NCBI GenBank assembly: GCA_919902925.1
Contig: CAKKRZ010000071.1
Span: 1-36,705 of the forward strand
Length of the DNA: 36,705 nt
Source: Acidiferrobacterales bacterium
GTDB lineage: Bacteria; Pseudomonadota; Gammaproteobacteria; Acidiferrobacterales; Sulfurifustaceae
Direction of reading: 5' to 3'
Position 1 is the first letter of the stretch. Each line of letters starts with the position of its first letter. Shown in pieces: positions 7,970 through 21,690 of this stretch. The position numbers and the translations under genes are program-made. Below the pieces are notes generated by a model. It made no database searches and had not been told where the DNA came from. It saw only the letters and a program-made list of their open reading frames with translations.

Positions 7970-8977
7970 ATGCACCGGTTTCAATCCCTGCAACACGCGG
8001 ATGACTGGCAGCCGTACCGGGATTCGGTTTTATTGCGCGATGTCGATCCCGCGGCGCTGCTCCGTCAGCGGCCGGATGAATCCTGGCTGGCGCTGGACGC
8101 GCGCGGCGCGCCGGCGGCGCGTGCGTCGCTGTGGTGGAGCGAGGCACCGGCGCTCGCCGGCGAGCGCCTGGGCGCGATCGGGCACTACGGGGCGGTGGAT
8201 GCGGAGTCCGCGGCCGCGCTCCTGCATCACCTGAGCGCGCGCCTGCGCGCGCGCCAGTGCACACTCGCCGTCGGCCCGATGGATGGCAACACTTGGCGTC
8301 GCTACCGCTTCGTCACCGAGCGCGGTCATGCCCCGCCGTTTTTTCTGGAGCCCGAAAACCCGGCCGAATACCCGCAACACTTCCGGGACGCCGGTTTTCA
8401 GGTGCTGGCGAGTTACTATTCCTCGGTCAACGAGGATCTGGCGGTCGAAGACGGGCGCGTCGGGCGCGCCCGCGAGCGCCTCGGCGCGCAGGGCATCACG
8501 CTGCGTTCGTTGCGACCGGATGATTTCGAGAATGAGCTTGACCGGTTGTACGACCTGTCGGTCGTGGCGTTCCGGGACAACTATCTCTATACGCCGATTT
8601 CGCGCGAGGAATTCGTGGCCCAGTATCGGCAGGTCAAACCGTTGCTGGTACCCGGCCTGGTGTGTCTGGCCGAGGCCGACGGCGAGACGGTCGGTTACGG
8701 TTTTTGCCTGCCGGATATTTCGCAGCAGCAGCGCGGCGAGCCGGTCGATACCGCCATCGTCAAGACGGTCGCGGTGCTGCCGGGCCGCCGTCAGGCCGGG
8801 CTCGGCGCCTGGCTGGTGGCGGACGTGCAGCAGCGCGCCCGCGCGCTTGGTTTCCGGCGCGCGATTCACGCGCTCATGCACGAATCCAACCGCTCGCGCA
8901 ACATCAGCCGGCACACGGCGCAGAGCATGCGCGGCTATAGCCTGTTCGCGAAACGGCTGGCGCGGGAGGAAACGTGA
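7970..8977 (+). CDS. GNAT-family N-acetyltransferase
   Basis: The 335-residue protein has a C-terminal GNAT domain. The acetyl-CoA-binding motif A is visible as IVKTVAVLPGRRQAGLGAWLVADVQQRA (about 260-287), ending in a helix and the strand RAIHALMHESNRSRNISR. The N-terminal half includes GPMDGNTWRRYRFVTERGHAPPFFLEPENPAEYPQHFRDAGF, a block seen in longer, YghO-like members whose substrates are not known. The ATG lies 20 bases after the P450 remnant; an upstream GGCGGAAC offers a weak ribosome site. Its stop overlaps the GTG of the ligase gene (GTGA), suggesting the two act together, for example in transferring or processing an activated acyl group. The substrate is not predictable. Confidence 0.8.
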   Translation: MHRFQSLQHADDWQPYRDSVLLRDVDPAALLRQRPDESWLALDARGAPAARASLWWSEAPALAGERLGAIGHYGAVDAESAAALLHHLSARLRARQCTLAVGPMDGNTWRRYRFVTERGHAPPFFLEPENPAEYPQHFRDAGFQVLASYYSSVNEDLAVEDGRVGRARERLGAQGITLRSLRPDDFENELDRLYDLSVVAFRDNYLYTPISREEFVAQYRQVKPLLVPGLVCLAEADGETVGYGFCLPDISQQQRGEPVDTAIVKTVAVLPGRRQAGLGAWLVADVQQRARALGFRRAIHALMHESNRSRNISRHTAQSMRGYSLFAKRLAREET

Positions 8978-10563
8978 ATCTCGTCACGCTCTTGCAGCAG
9001 CAGGCACGGACTCGGCCGGACGCGGCGGCCCTGATCGAAGGCCGCGGACGGGCGCGTCGCGTCACCACCTTCGCGGATCTGGAGCGTCGTTCGCAAAACG
9101 CCGCCGCGCGTCTGCGCGCGGCCGGCCTGCGACCCGGACAACCGGTGCTGATCTTCCAGCCGATGTCGGCCGGGCTGTACGTGGCCCTGGTCGCGGTCTT
9201 TCGCCTCGGGGCCGTGGCCATGTTTCTCGATCCCTCCGCGGGGCGCGCGCATCTGGCGCGTTGTTGTACATTGTCCCCGCCGGTCGCGTTGCTGGCCAGC
9301 CCGCGCGCGTTATGGCTGCGCCTGATCTCGCCGTCCCTGCGACGCATCCCGCGACATTTTCGTCTCGGCGGGTGGGCGCCTTGGGCGCCACCGCTGGAGA
9401 TAAGTATTCCTTCCGTCGCGCAGACGATTGTAGATGTCGATTCGTCGGCGCCGGCCCTGTTGACGTTCACCAGCGGCAGCACCGGCGAGCCCAAGGCGGC
9501 GATGCGCAGCCACGGTTTTCTCATTGCCCAATACCAGGCGCTGGCGGAGAGTCTGGCGCTGGCTCCCGGACAGATCGATCTCGCCACGTTGCCGATCTTT
9601 GTGCTGGCCAACCTGGCGGCTGGAGTCACCAGCGTCATCCCGGCCGCCGATCTCCGCCGCCCCGGCGCGATCAAGGCAGAACCGGTGGTCGAACAACTGC
9701 GCGCCGAAGGCGCCACGCGCTCGGCGGCCTCGCCGGCATTCTATGAGCGGCTGTTGGCCGAGGTTGGCGACGAGCCGCGCGCGCTGGCGCCGTTATCCGG
9801 TATCTACACGGGCGGCGCGCCGGTTTTTCCGCGCTTGCTGGAGCGCCTGTCCGTTTCGGTGGCGTCGGGTGGCCGGGCGGTGGCGGTGTACGGTTCAACC
9901 GAGGCCGAGCCCATCGCCCACATCGCCTGGGACGAGATATCGCCGGCGGATCGCGAGGCCATGCGCGCGGGCAAGGGGTTGCTGGCCGGTCCTCCGGTGC
10001 CGCAGATTGAACTGCGCATCGTGCCGGATCGTTGGGGGACGGTGCTCGGTCCCTGGAGCGGCGCGGAGTTCGCCCACCAGTGGCTGCCGGCCGGCGTCGG
10101 CGGCGAGATCGTGGTCAGCGGCGATCATGTGCTGCCGGGCTATCTCGGCGGTCGCGGCGACGCGGAAACAAAATTCTCCGTCGACGATCGTCGCTGGCAT
10201 CGCACCGGCGACGCGGGCTGGCTCGATGCCCAGGGACGGTTGTGGCTGCTCGGCCGCTGCGCGGCGCGCATCGAAGACCGGCGCGGCGTGCTCTATCCGT
10301 TTGCGGCCGAGTGCGCTGCTCAGGAAGTGCACGGTGTGCGGCGGGCGGCGCTGTTGGCGGTTGGGAAAGAACGCTGGCTCGCCATCGAAGCGGTTCCAGG
10401 CGGCCAACCCGATCCATCCGCCCTGGCGTCGATCACGCAGGCCAGCGATATCGACAGGACCGTGGTGGTGAGAGCAATCCCCGTCGATGCCCGGCATAAT
10501 GCCAAGGTCGATTATCCCGCGCTGCGCCGACTGCTGGGCGGCCGACGGCCGGAGCGGAAGTAA
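8974..10563 (+). CDS. AMP-dependent acyl ligase of the ANL superfamily, OleC-like
   Basis: The 529-residue enzyme has the ANL hallmarks: P-loop LLTFTSGSTGEPKAAMRSHG (about 162-181), YGSTEAEPIA (about 306-315), and HRTGDAGWLDAQGRLWLLGR (about 408-427). The end reads IPVDARHNAKVDYPALRRLL, with the C-terminal lysine in an RHNAK context. That ending and the EAEPIA block resemble OleC, which adenylates beta-hydroxy acids to make beta-lactones in the olefin pathway, more than ordinary acyl-CoA synthetases. OleA, OleB and OleD homologues are absent here, so true olefin synthesis is not supported. It probably activates a carboxylic acid as acyl-AMP, with CoA or internal hydroxyl capture. The GTG start is coupled to the GNAT stop, with GGAGGAAAC upstream. 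Confidence 0.85.
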   Translation: MNLVTLLQQQARTRPDAAALIEGRGRARRVTTFADLERRSQNAAARLRAAGLRPGQPVLIFQPMSAGLYVALVAVFRLGAVAMFLDPSAGRAHLARCCTLSPPVALLASPRALWLRLISPSLRRIPRHFRLGGWAPWAPPLEISIPSVAQTIVDVDSSAPALLTFTSGSTGEPKAAMRSHGFLIAQYQALAESLALAPGQIDLATLPIFVLANLAAGVTSVIPAADLRRPGAIKAEPVVEQLRAEGATRSAASPAFYERLLAEVGDEPRALAPLSGIYTGGAPVFPRLLERLSVSVASGGRAVAVYGSTEAEPIAHIAWDEISPADREAMRAGKGLLAGPPVPQIELRIVPDRWGTVLGPWSGAEFAHQWLPAGVGGEIVVSGDHVLPGYLGGRGDAETKFSVDDRRWHRTGDAGWLDAQGRLWLLGRCAARIEDRRGVLYPFAAECAAQEVHGVRRAALLAVGKERWLAIEAVPGGQPDPSALASITQASDIDRTVVVRAIPVDARHNAKVDYPALRRLLGGRRPERK

Positions 10564-10588
10564 TCCGGATTTTCAAGGAGCAACACAG

Positions 10589-11863
10589 ATGATCAGCCGA
10601 CGCAAGTTTCTGTGGTTAACCGCTGGCACCGCCGCCGGTGCGGCCGCCTGGTATTACTGGCCGGACGAGGGCTTCTGGAATCCGTGCCCGTCGGCGACGT
10701 TGCCGCGCCCGCTGGCCGAGCACGAGGTCATGCGCGCGGCCTGGGACGGCATCGATCCGTTGCAGGTCTGGGACGGGCACGTGCATCTGGCCGGTACCGG
10801 CGACAGCGGCAGCGGCATGTGGGCGTCGCCGAAGATGGATACGCTGCGCCATCCGTTGCAATGGTTGCAGAAGAAGTTCTACCTGAACGCCAGTTGTACC
10901 GAGCGGCCCGGCGAGACCGATCGGGATTACGTCGGTCGCCTGCTCGCACTGCTGGAGGATTTTCGGCCCGGCCCCAAGCTGCTGTTGCTGGCCTTCGATT
11001 GGGCGCACGACTCCGCCGGTCTGCGCCGTGAGGACCTGTCGGCCTTCTACGCCCCGAACGAGTACGCCGCGGCGCTGGCGCAGAAACATCCGCAGTTCGA
11101 ATGGATCGCCTCCATCCATCCCTATCGCCCCGACGCGCTCGAGGCGCTGGACAAGGCGGCCGCCGCCGGCGCGCGCGCCGTCAAATGGTTGCCACCGGCC
11201 CAAGGCATGGACCCGGCCTCGCCGAAATGCGACAAGTTCTACGAGGCCATGGCCCGTCACGGCCTGCCGCTGCTGACCCACGCCGGCGCCGAGCAGGCCG
11301 TGGCCGGCGGCGAGACGGCGGGTTACGGCAACCCGCTCAAGCTGCGCCGGCCCATGGATCACGGTGTCACCGTGATCGTGGCGCACTGCGCCTCGCTGGG
11401 CAGTGGCACCGACCTCGACCGGGGACCGGGCGGGCCGTCGGTGTCGAACTTCGAGCTGTTCGCCCGACTCATGGACGAGGCGCGCTATGAGAAGCGTCTC
11501 TACGGCGAAATCTCCGCGGTCACGCAGGTCAACCGGGTCGGTGTGCCACTGCGAACGTTGATCGAGCGCAGTGAATGGCACGCACGGCTGTTGAATGGAT
11601 CGGATTATCCACTGCCGGCGGTGATGCCGCTGTTTTCGCTCCAGCAGCTGACCGCGCAGCGCTACCTCAGCGCCGCCCAGGCAAAGGTGTTGTCGGACAT
11701 CCGCCGCTATAACCCGCTGCTCTTCGATTTCGTGCTCAAGCGCACGTTGCGCGTGGGCCAGAAAGGTTTTGCCAAGGAAGTTTTTCACACCCGGCGCGCG
11801 TTCGATCGCGCCCCGGCCCCGCCGGCCGCGCCCGCGGCCCCATCACCCGTCCGGAGGAAATGA
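10589..11863 (+). CDS. Tat-exported amidohydrolase-family (TIM-barrel) protein
   Basis: The 424-residue protein starts MISRRKFLWLTAGTAAGAAAW, a twin-arginine-type signal or anchor, so it is probably periplasmic and exported folded. The mature part fits the amidohydrolase_2 family: metal-binding HxH in VWDGHVHL (about 61-67), LLTHAGAE (about 231), VIVAHCAS (about 263) and the terminal Asp in LNGSDYPLP (about 333). Such enzymes hydrolyse or decarboxylate small ring or carboxylate substrates; which one here cannot be told. The C terminus is a Pro/Ala tail. The ATG is chosen over the longer track ORF because AAGGAG precedes it by 9 bases and the signal begins there. It lies 25 bases after the ligase gene and three bases before the DUF2339 gene, so it may belong to either unit. 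Confidence 0.8.
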   Translation: MISRRKFLWLTAGTAAGAAAWYYWPDEGFWNPCPSATLPRPLAEHEVMRAAWDGIDPLQVWDGHVHLAGTGDSGSGMWASPKMDTLRHPLQWLQKKFYLNASCTERPGETDRDYVGRLLALLEDFRPGPKLLLLAFDWAHDSAGLRREDLSAFYAPNEYAAALAQKHPQFEWIASIHPYRPDALEALDKAAAAGARAVKWLPPAQGMDPASPKCDKFYEAMARHGLPLLTHAGAEQAVAGGETAGYGNPLKLRRPMDHGVTVIVAHCASLGSGTDLDRGPGGPSVSNFELFARLMDEARYEKRLYGEISAVTQVNRVGVPLRTLIERSEWHARLLNGSDYPLPAVMPLFSLQQLTAQRYLSAAQAKVLSDIRRYNPLLFDFVLKRTLRVGQKGFAKEVFHTRRAFDRAPAPPAAPAAPSPVRRK

Positions 11864-11866
11864 CCC

Positions 11867-14542
11867 ATGCCCGTCGTCGCCATCGTCCTCGGTATCCTGT
11901 GCGCCGCGCTGCTGCTGTCGGTCGAGGCCATCGCCGGTTTCCTGCGGCTGGGCAAGGCCTATGCCTGGTTGTTTGAACTGTCGCTGGGCGGGTTGCTCGG
12001 TTATCTCGTGTATGCCGTGGCGGCCACGCAGTCGCGTCTGCGTGCGTTGGAAAGTGGAGTGCTAAAACCGGCAACCGTGTCGTCTCCCGTCCGGCCGACG
12101 GCAGGGCCGGCCGCCACTGTACCGGTGCCGCCACCGGCCGTCGCGCCACCACCAGCCAAGGTGGCGGCTGCCGCCGCGCCAACGCCCAGGTCGGCGGCGC
12201 CGGCCGAACCACCGCGCTGGTGGACGGCCACGCGCGAATTCCTGTTTGGCGGCAACACCGCCGTGCGCATCGGCGTGGTGGTGCTGTTCTTCGGTGTCGC
12301 CTTTCTGCTCAAGTACGCGGCGGACCGGAATCTGTTCCCGGTCGAATTGCGTCTGACCACCGCCGCCCTCGGCGGGCTGGTGCTGCTGGTCTTCGGCTGG
12401 CGCCTGCGCCTGCGCTTGCCCGGCTATGCGCTCGCGTTGCAGGGCGGGGCGGTCGGCATCCTCTATCTGACGGTGTTCGCCGCGCTGCGGCTCTATCACC
12501 TGATTCCGCCGGTGCTCGCCTTCGGCCTGTTGGCGCTGGTGGCGGTGTTCTCGGCCGTGCTGGCGGTGGCGCAGAACGCGCGATCGCTGGCGGTGCTCGG
12601 CGCCGCCGGCGGTTTTCTCGCCCCGGTCCTGGCCTCGACCGGCGCCGGCCAACACGTGCTGCTGTTCAGTTATTACGCGTTGCTCAATGCCGGCATTCTG
12701 GCCATCGCCTGGTTCCGTGCCTGGCGCAGTCTCAACCTGCTCGGCTTCGTCTTCACCTTCGTGATCGGCGCGCTGTGGGGCCGCAAGTATTACCAGCCTG
12801 ACTTGTTCGCCAGCACTGAACCGTTCCTGATTCTGTTCACGCTCATGTACATCGGCATCGCCGTGCTCTACGCGCTGCGCCAGCCGCTCAAGCTGACCGG
12901 GCTGGTCGATGGAACGCTGGTGTTCGGTGTGCCGCTCGTTGGTTTCACGCTGCAGGCTGTATTGCTGCGGCCGTACGAATTCGGGCTGGCCTGGAGTGCA
13001 CTGGCGTTGGGCGGGCTCTACCTGTCCCTGGCGATGTTGTTATGGCGGCGGTTGGCGGAGAAGTCGCGCTTGCTCACCGAATCCTTCCTGGCGCTGGGTA
13101 TCGGTTTTGCCACGCTGGCGGTGCCGCTGGCCTTCGACGGACGCTGGACGGCGGCGGCCTGGGCGCTCGAAGGCGCGGCGCTGCTGTGGGTGGGAGTGCG
13201 TCAACAGCAGCGGTTGGCGCGATGGGCCGGCGCCTTGCTGATTCTCGTATCGGGATTCTTTTATCTCCACGATGCGACGACAAATAATCCGTCCGCCCTG
13301 TTGACGCCGGTTCTGAACGGCCACTATCTGGGCGGCGCGCTGATTGCGATTGCGGCGCTGTTCGGATCGTGGACCTTGAACCGTCACCGCGAACGATTGG
13401 GTTCCCTGGACAAGGTCATCGCCGTCATGCTGTTTGTCTGGGGACTGTTGTGGTGGCTGGGCAGCGGCAGCGATGAAATCGAGCGTCACTTGATCCGCGC
13501 CACCCGCGCCGCGGCCAACGTCGGCTTGGTGGCGCTGACGGTGGTGCTGCTCGAGTTGCTCGGCCGGCGCTTTCGCTGGGCAATGGCCAGCCGGGTGGCA
13601 CCGTGGGGTATCGTGGCGATGTTTCCGCTGCTGCTCGCGTTTTCCCTGTTGCGTGTCAGTCACCCGCTGGCGGACTACGGTTACCTGGCCTGGCCTGCTG
13701 CCTTCGCGATTCACTTCTGGGTGTTGCGTCGTGGCGAGACGCAGCGGCCGGCGGGTCTGGGCGTGGCGCACGCCATCGGCTGGTGGTGGCTGGCGCTGAT
13801 CGCGGCGCTGGAGCTGCACTGGCAGATCGATCATCAGGTCGCGGCGGCGGGTACCTGGAGCGCGATCGCCTGGGCGCTGGTGCCGACCGCGCTGCTGTTG
13901 TGGACGGGCAGCGCGCCTTCGCAACGGCTATGGCCGTGGCGAACGCAGCCCGCCTATTTGACGCTGGGCTCGGCGCCGATCGCCGTGGCACTGGCACTGT
14001 GGGTGTTCATGGCTGCGCTCAGCCTGCGCGGCAGCGCCTGGCCGTTACCCTATGTTCCGCTGCTCAACCCGCTCGATGTGGCGCTGGCATTCGCGCTGTT
14101 CGCACTGTCGGCCTGGTTGCTGCGACTGCAACGGCATCATCCGGGGTCGGCCGACTCGCGCCGTGTCGTGACCATCGGGCTGGCGCTGCTCGCCTTCCTG
14201 TGGCTCAACAGTGCGCTGGTGCGCGCCTTCCATCACCTGGCCGGCGTGCCGTTCGAGTTCGAGGCGATCCTGCGTTCGCAACTCGTGCAGGCCGGTTTCT
14301 CGGTGTTCTGGAGCGTGCTGGCCCTGGCCACCATGGTGCTGGCCACCCGCCGCGGCTGGCGCGTCGTCTGGATCGCCGGCGCCGCGTTGCTCGGCGTAGT
14401 AGTGGTGAAACTGTTTCTCGTCGATCTCGCCAAGACCGCCACGCTCGCCCGCGTCGTGTCGTTCCTGAGTGTCGGCGTCCTGTTGCTGATCGTGGGTTAT
14501 CTCTCGCCCGTGCCACCGCGCCGGGCCAAGGAGTCGGTATGA
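11867..14542 (+). CDS. DUF2339 large polytopic membrane protein
   Basis: The 891-residue protein begins with two membrane segments. A Pro/Ala-rich, probably periplasmic or cytoplasmic linker (about 65-115) follows, and then some 20 or more hydrophobic helices to the C terminus. The segment LFGGNTAVRIGVVVLFFGVAFLLKYAADRNLFPVELRL, just after the linker, is the family signature of DUF2339. No biochemical role is established for the family. The start is ATG with GGAGGAAATGACCC just upstream. The stop overlaps the next gene's ATG by four bases, and the partner is a DUF3999 protein. This pairing recurs in other bacteria and suggests a two-protein envelope unit. Confidence 0.88.
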   Translation: MPVVAIVLGILCAALLLSVEAIAGFLRLGKAYAWLFELSLGGLLGYLVYAVAATQSRLRALESGVLKPATVSSPVRPTAGPAATVPVPPPAVAPPPAKVAAAAAPTPRSAAPAEPPRWWTATREFLFGGNTAVRIGVVVLFFGVAFLLKYAADRNLFPVELRLTTAALGGLVLLVFGWRLRLRLPGYALALQGGAVGILYLTVFAALRLYHLIPPVLAFGLLALVAVFSAVLAVAQNARSLAVLGAAGGFLAPVLASTGAGQHVLLFSYYALLNAGILAIAWFRAWRSLNLLGFVFTFVIGALWGRKYYQPDLFASTEPFLILFTLMYIGIAVLYALRQPLKLTGLVDGTLVFGVPLVGFTLQAVLLRPYEFGLAWSALALGGLYLSLAMLLWRRLAEKSRLLTESFLALGIGFATLAVPLAFDGRWTAAAWALEGAALLWVGVRQQQRLARWAGALLILVSGFFYLHDATTNNPSALLTPVLNGHYLGGALIAIAALFGSWTLNRHRERLGSLDKVIAVMLFVWGLLWWLGSGSDEIERHLIRATRAAANVGLVALTVVLLELLGRRFRWAMASRVAPWGIVAMFPLLLAFSLLRVSHPLADYGYLAWPAAFAIHFWVLRRGETQRPAGLGVAHAIGWWWLALIAALELHWQIDHQVAAAGTWSAIAWALVPTALLLWTGSAPSQRLWPWRTQPAYLTLGSAPIAVALALWVFMAALSLRGSAWPLPYVPLLNPLDVALAFALFALSAWLLRLQRHHPGSADSRRVVTIGLALLAFLWLNSALVRAFHHLAGVPFEFEAILRSQLVQAGFSVFWSVLALATMVLATRRGWRVVWIAGAALLGVVVVKLFLVDLAKTATLARVVSFLSVGVLLLIVGYLSPVPPRRAKESV

Positions 14543-15936
14543 ACTTGCGCGTATCCGTACTGTTGCTGTCTTGCCTGGCGCTGGCCCCGGTTCGCGCCGA
14601 GGCCCCGCTGACGCCCATGGATTTTTCCCAGGGCCATGAGTTGCAGGTGCAAGCGGGCCAGGCCTTGCACGAGTTGACCCTGCCGACGGCGATCCATCGC
14701 GGCGTGACGCGCGCCGATCTCGGCGACCTGCGCGTGTTCAACCGCGCGGGCCAGATTGTGCCGCACGCCTTGCGCGAATCGCCGCCGGAGGCGCGCGCGG
14801 CCGCGCGCCGGGTGCTGCCGCACTTCACGGTTGAGGCGCCGCCGGCCGGCGCGCGCGCCGATCTGTTCATGACCGTGCGCACGCGTCCGGATGGAACCAT
14901 CGTCGACGTCCGCTCGCTCGGCCGCGGCCGGCCGGGGGCCGGCGGGACGGCGGCGCAGGTGATCGACGCCAGCCAGACGAAACAACCGCTCCACGCCCTT
15001 GAACTTGCCTGGGCGGCGCCGGCGGCTGGTTTCTTCACCAGCGTCGATGTCGAGGCGAGCGACGATCTCCAGCACTGGCGCCGCGTGAAGAGCCGCGCCC
15101 CGGTCGCGAGTCTCGAGCAGGGCGGCCACCGGCTGGAACAGCGGCGCATCGAGCTGGACGGCGTGCGTGCCAAGTACCTGCGTCTGCGCTGGGTCGAGGC
15201 CGGGGCGCCGACGCTCACCCGCGTCAGCGTCGAACTCGTGCCCGAGGTTCCGCCGCCGCGCCTGGATTGGGAACGGGTGAGCGCGAGCGCGGACGACACG
15301 GGCGGACTGCGTTTCGACTTGTCCGGCCCGTTGCGCGCGGAACGGCTGCGGATCGTGCCGCGCGAGCACAACTCGATTGCCCAGATCGAACTGCTGTCGC
15401 GCCCGGATGCCCGCACGCCGTGGCGCGTGCGCGGCACGGCGCTGATCTATCGCCTGACGGTCGAAGGTCGCACGATCGAGCAGCAGGAAGCGGCGGTCGC
15501 AGCCGGCACCGACCGCGAATGGTTGCTGCGCGTGGCCAATCGCGAGAGCGCCTTCGGCGGTCAACCGCCCACCATCGATGTCGGTTACCGGCCGGCGCAG
15601 CTGGTGTTCGTGGCCCGCGGCGAAGGCCCCTTCCTGCTGGCCTACGGCAGCGGCCGTGCCGGACCGGCCGCCCGGCCGCTCGAGGGTCTGTTGCTGGACA
15701 TGGCCCGTGGCGATCAGAAGGCGGTTCCGGCCCGGGCCAGCCTGGGGGCCGTGAAAATGCTCGGTGGCCCGGATGCGTTGCGCGCCCCCATCAGCCCGCG
15801 GGACTGGAAGGTCATGGCCCTGTGGGCCGTGCTGGTCGCCGGGGTACTGCTGCTGGCCTGGATGGCCCATCGGCTGATCCGGCAGCTGTCGTCGGGCGGG
15901 CCGGGCGGGGCGGCGCCCCCGCCGGCGGCCGGATAG
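14539..15936 (+). CDS. DUF3999 periplasmic/membrane-anchored protein
   Basis: The 465-residue protein has a cleavable-looking signal (MNLRVSVLLLSCLALAPVRAEA). A large beta-rich periplasmic region follows, with a galactose-binding-like stretch around FFTSVDVEASDDLQHWRRVKSR. One C-terminal membrane helix comes near 425-447 (VMALWAVLVAGVLLLAWMAHRLI), then a short Gly/Pro/Ala tail. TRADLGDLRVFNRAGQIVPHAL near the N terminus is typical of DUF3999. It is coupled to DUF2339 by an ATGA overlap and probably works with it in the envelope; the actual activity is unknown. The track ORF begins earlier in this frame, inside DUF2339, but the signal peptide fixes the start here. Confidence 0.85.
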   Translation: MNLRVSVLLLSCLALAPVRAEAPLTPMDFSQGHELQVQAGQALHELTLPTAIHRGVTRADLGDLRVFNRAGQIVPHALRESPPEARAAARRVLPHFTVEAPPAGARADLFMTVRTRPDGTIVDVRSLGRGRPGAGGTAAQVIDASQTKQPLHALELAWAAPAAGFFTSVDVEASDDLQHWRRVKSRAPVASLEQGGHRLEQRRIELDGVRAKYLRLRWVEAGAPTLTRVSVELVPEVPPPRLDWERVSASADDTGGLRFDLSGPLRAERLRIVPREHNSIAQIELLSRPDARTPWRVRGTALIYRLTVEGRTIEQQEAAVAAGTDREWLLRVANRESAFGGQPPTIDVGYRPAQLVFVARGEGPFLLAYGSGRAGPAARPLEGLLLDMARGDQKAVPARASLGAVKMLGGPDALRAPISPRDWKVMALWAVLVAGVLLLAWMAHRLIRQLSSGGPGGAAPPPAAG

Positions 15937-16041
15937 CGCTGGCGGAATAATGCGTTAGCGGCGGCCTGCCGCGGACTGGATAATTCGCGGTTAACAGTGA
16001 TACGTATTTCCAGGGATGACCCATGGCCCGCACAGGTTTAC

Positions 16042-16069
16042 TTGACTTTCCAGGCCCGGGTTGTAGTTT
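16042..16069 (+). promoter_or_regulatory. Possible promoter of the 2-hydroxyacyl-CoA dehydratase-type unit
   Basis: TTGACT and TAGTTT are separated by 16 bases in the 187-base gap after DUF3999. The -35 fits well; the -10 is poor. The gap and the change in codon use downstream argue that a promoter is needed here, but this exact site is a guess. Confidence 0.3.
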
Positions 16070-16123
16070 GGCGATTACGAACCGTAGACCCGTACAGCCC
16101 ATTGGCACAGGGATCAAGGTGAG

Positions 16124-19855
<3,732 letters not shown>

Positions 19856-19904
19856 CCGGCTGCACCACGGTTGATGGCCGCATGCTGTCGGCAAAGGAGG
19901 AGCG

Positions 19905-21509
<1,605 letters not shown>

Positions 21510-21530
21510 AAGCACGGCCTTCCCGGGGTC

Positions 21531-21553
21531 CCCGCCTCGTTCGGCGGGTTTTT
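21531..21553 (+). terminator. Rho-independent terminator after the dehydratase-type unit
   Basis: CCCGCC, a six-base loop, GGCGGG, then TTTTT, starting 21 bases after the stop of the HgdB-like gene. Flanking CCCGGGG and CCCCGGG can extend the stem outward. Confidence 0.8.
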
Positions 21554-21622
21554 GAGCCCCGGGACGATGGTGCACCGGCCGGGTAGGCCCGTTGAAGTAA
21601 TGCGCCAGGGACGGCCTGCCGC

Positions 21623-21628
21623 TATAAT
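21623..21628 (+). promoter_or_regulatory. TATAAT -10 element upstream of fmdB
   Basis: A perfect TATAAT lies 62 bases before the fmdB ATG in GC-rich DNA. No good -35 is found at 16-18 bases; TTGAAG is 25 bases away. It could still be an activator-dependent promoter for fmdB-DUF502-aspS. Confidence 0.45.
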
Positions 21629-21646
21629 CGTGCTTGCTTTGCAGCC

Positions 21647-21678
21647 CTTCGCCCCCATGCCCTGGGGGCGAAGTTTTT
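21647..21678 (+). terminator. Terminator-like hairpin in the fmdB leader
   Basis: CTTCGCCCCC and GGGGGCGAAG form a perfect 10-base-pair stem with a 7-base loop, followed directly by TTTTT. It has intrinsic-terminator form, yet it begins only about 18 bases after the TATAAT and ends just before the fmdB ribosome site GGAG (21679-21682). It may stop transcripts coming from upstream, or act as an attenuator in the leader. Confidence 0.65.
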
Positions 21679-21690
21679 GGAGAATGCCCC

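Noticed and set aside
16102-16118. FNR-like site TTGGC...ATCAA before the anaerobic-type unit
   Set aside because: The half sites are six bases apart, not four, and the left half differs from TTGAT, so it does not fit the FNR consensus.
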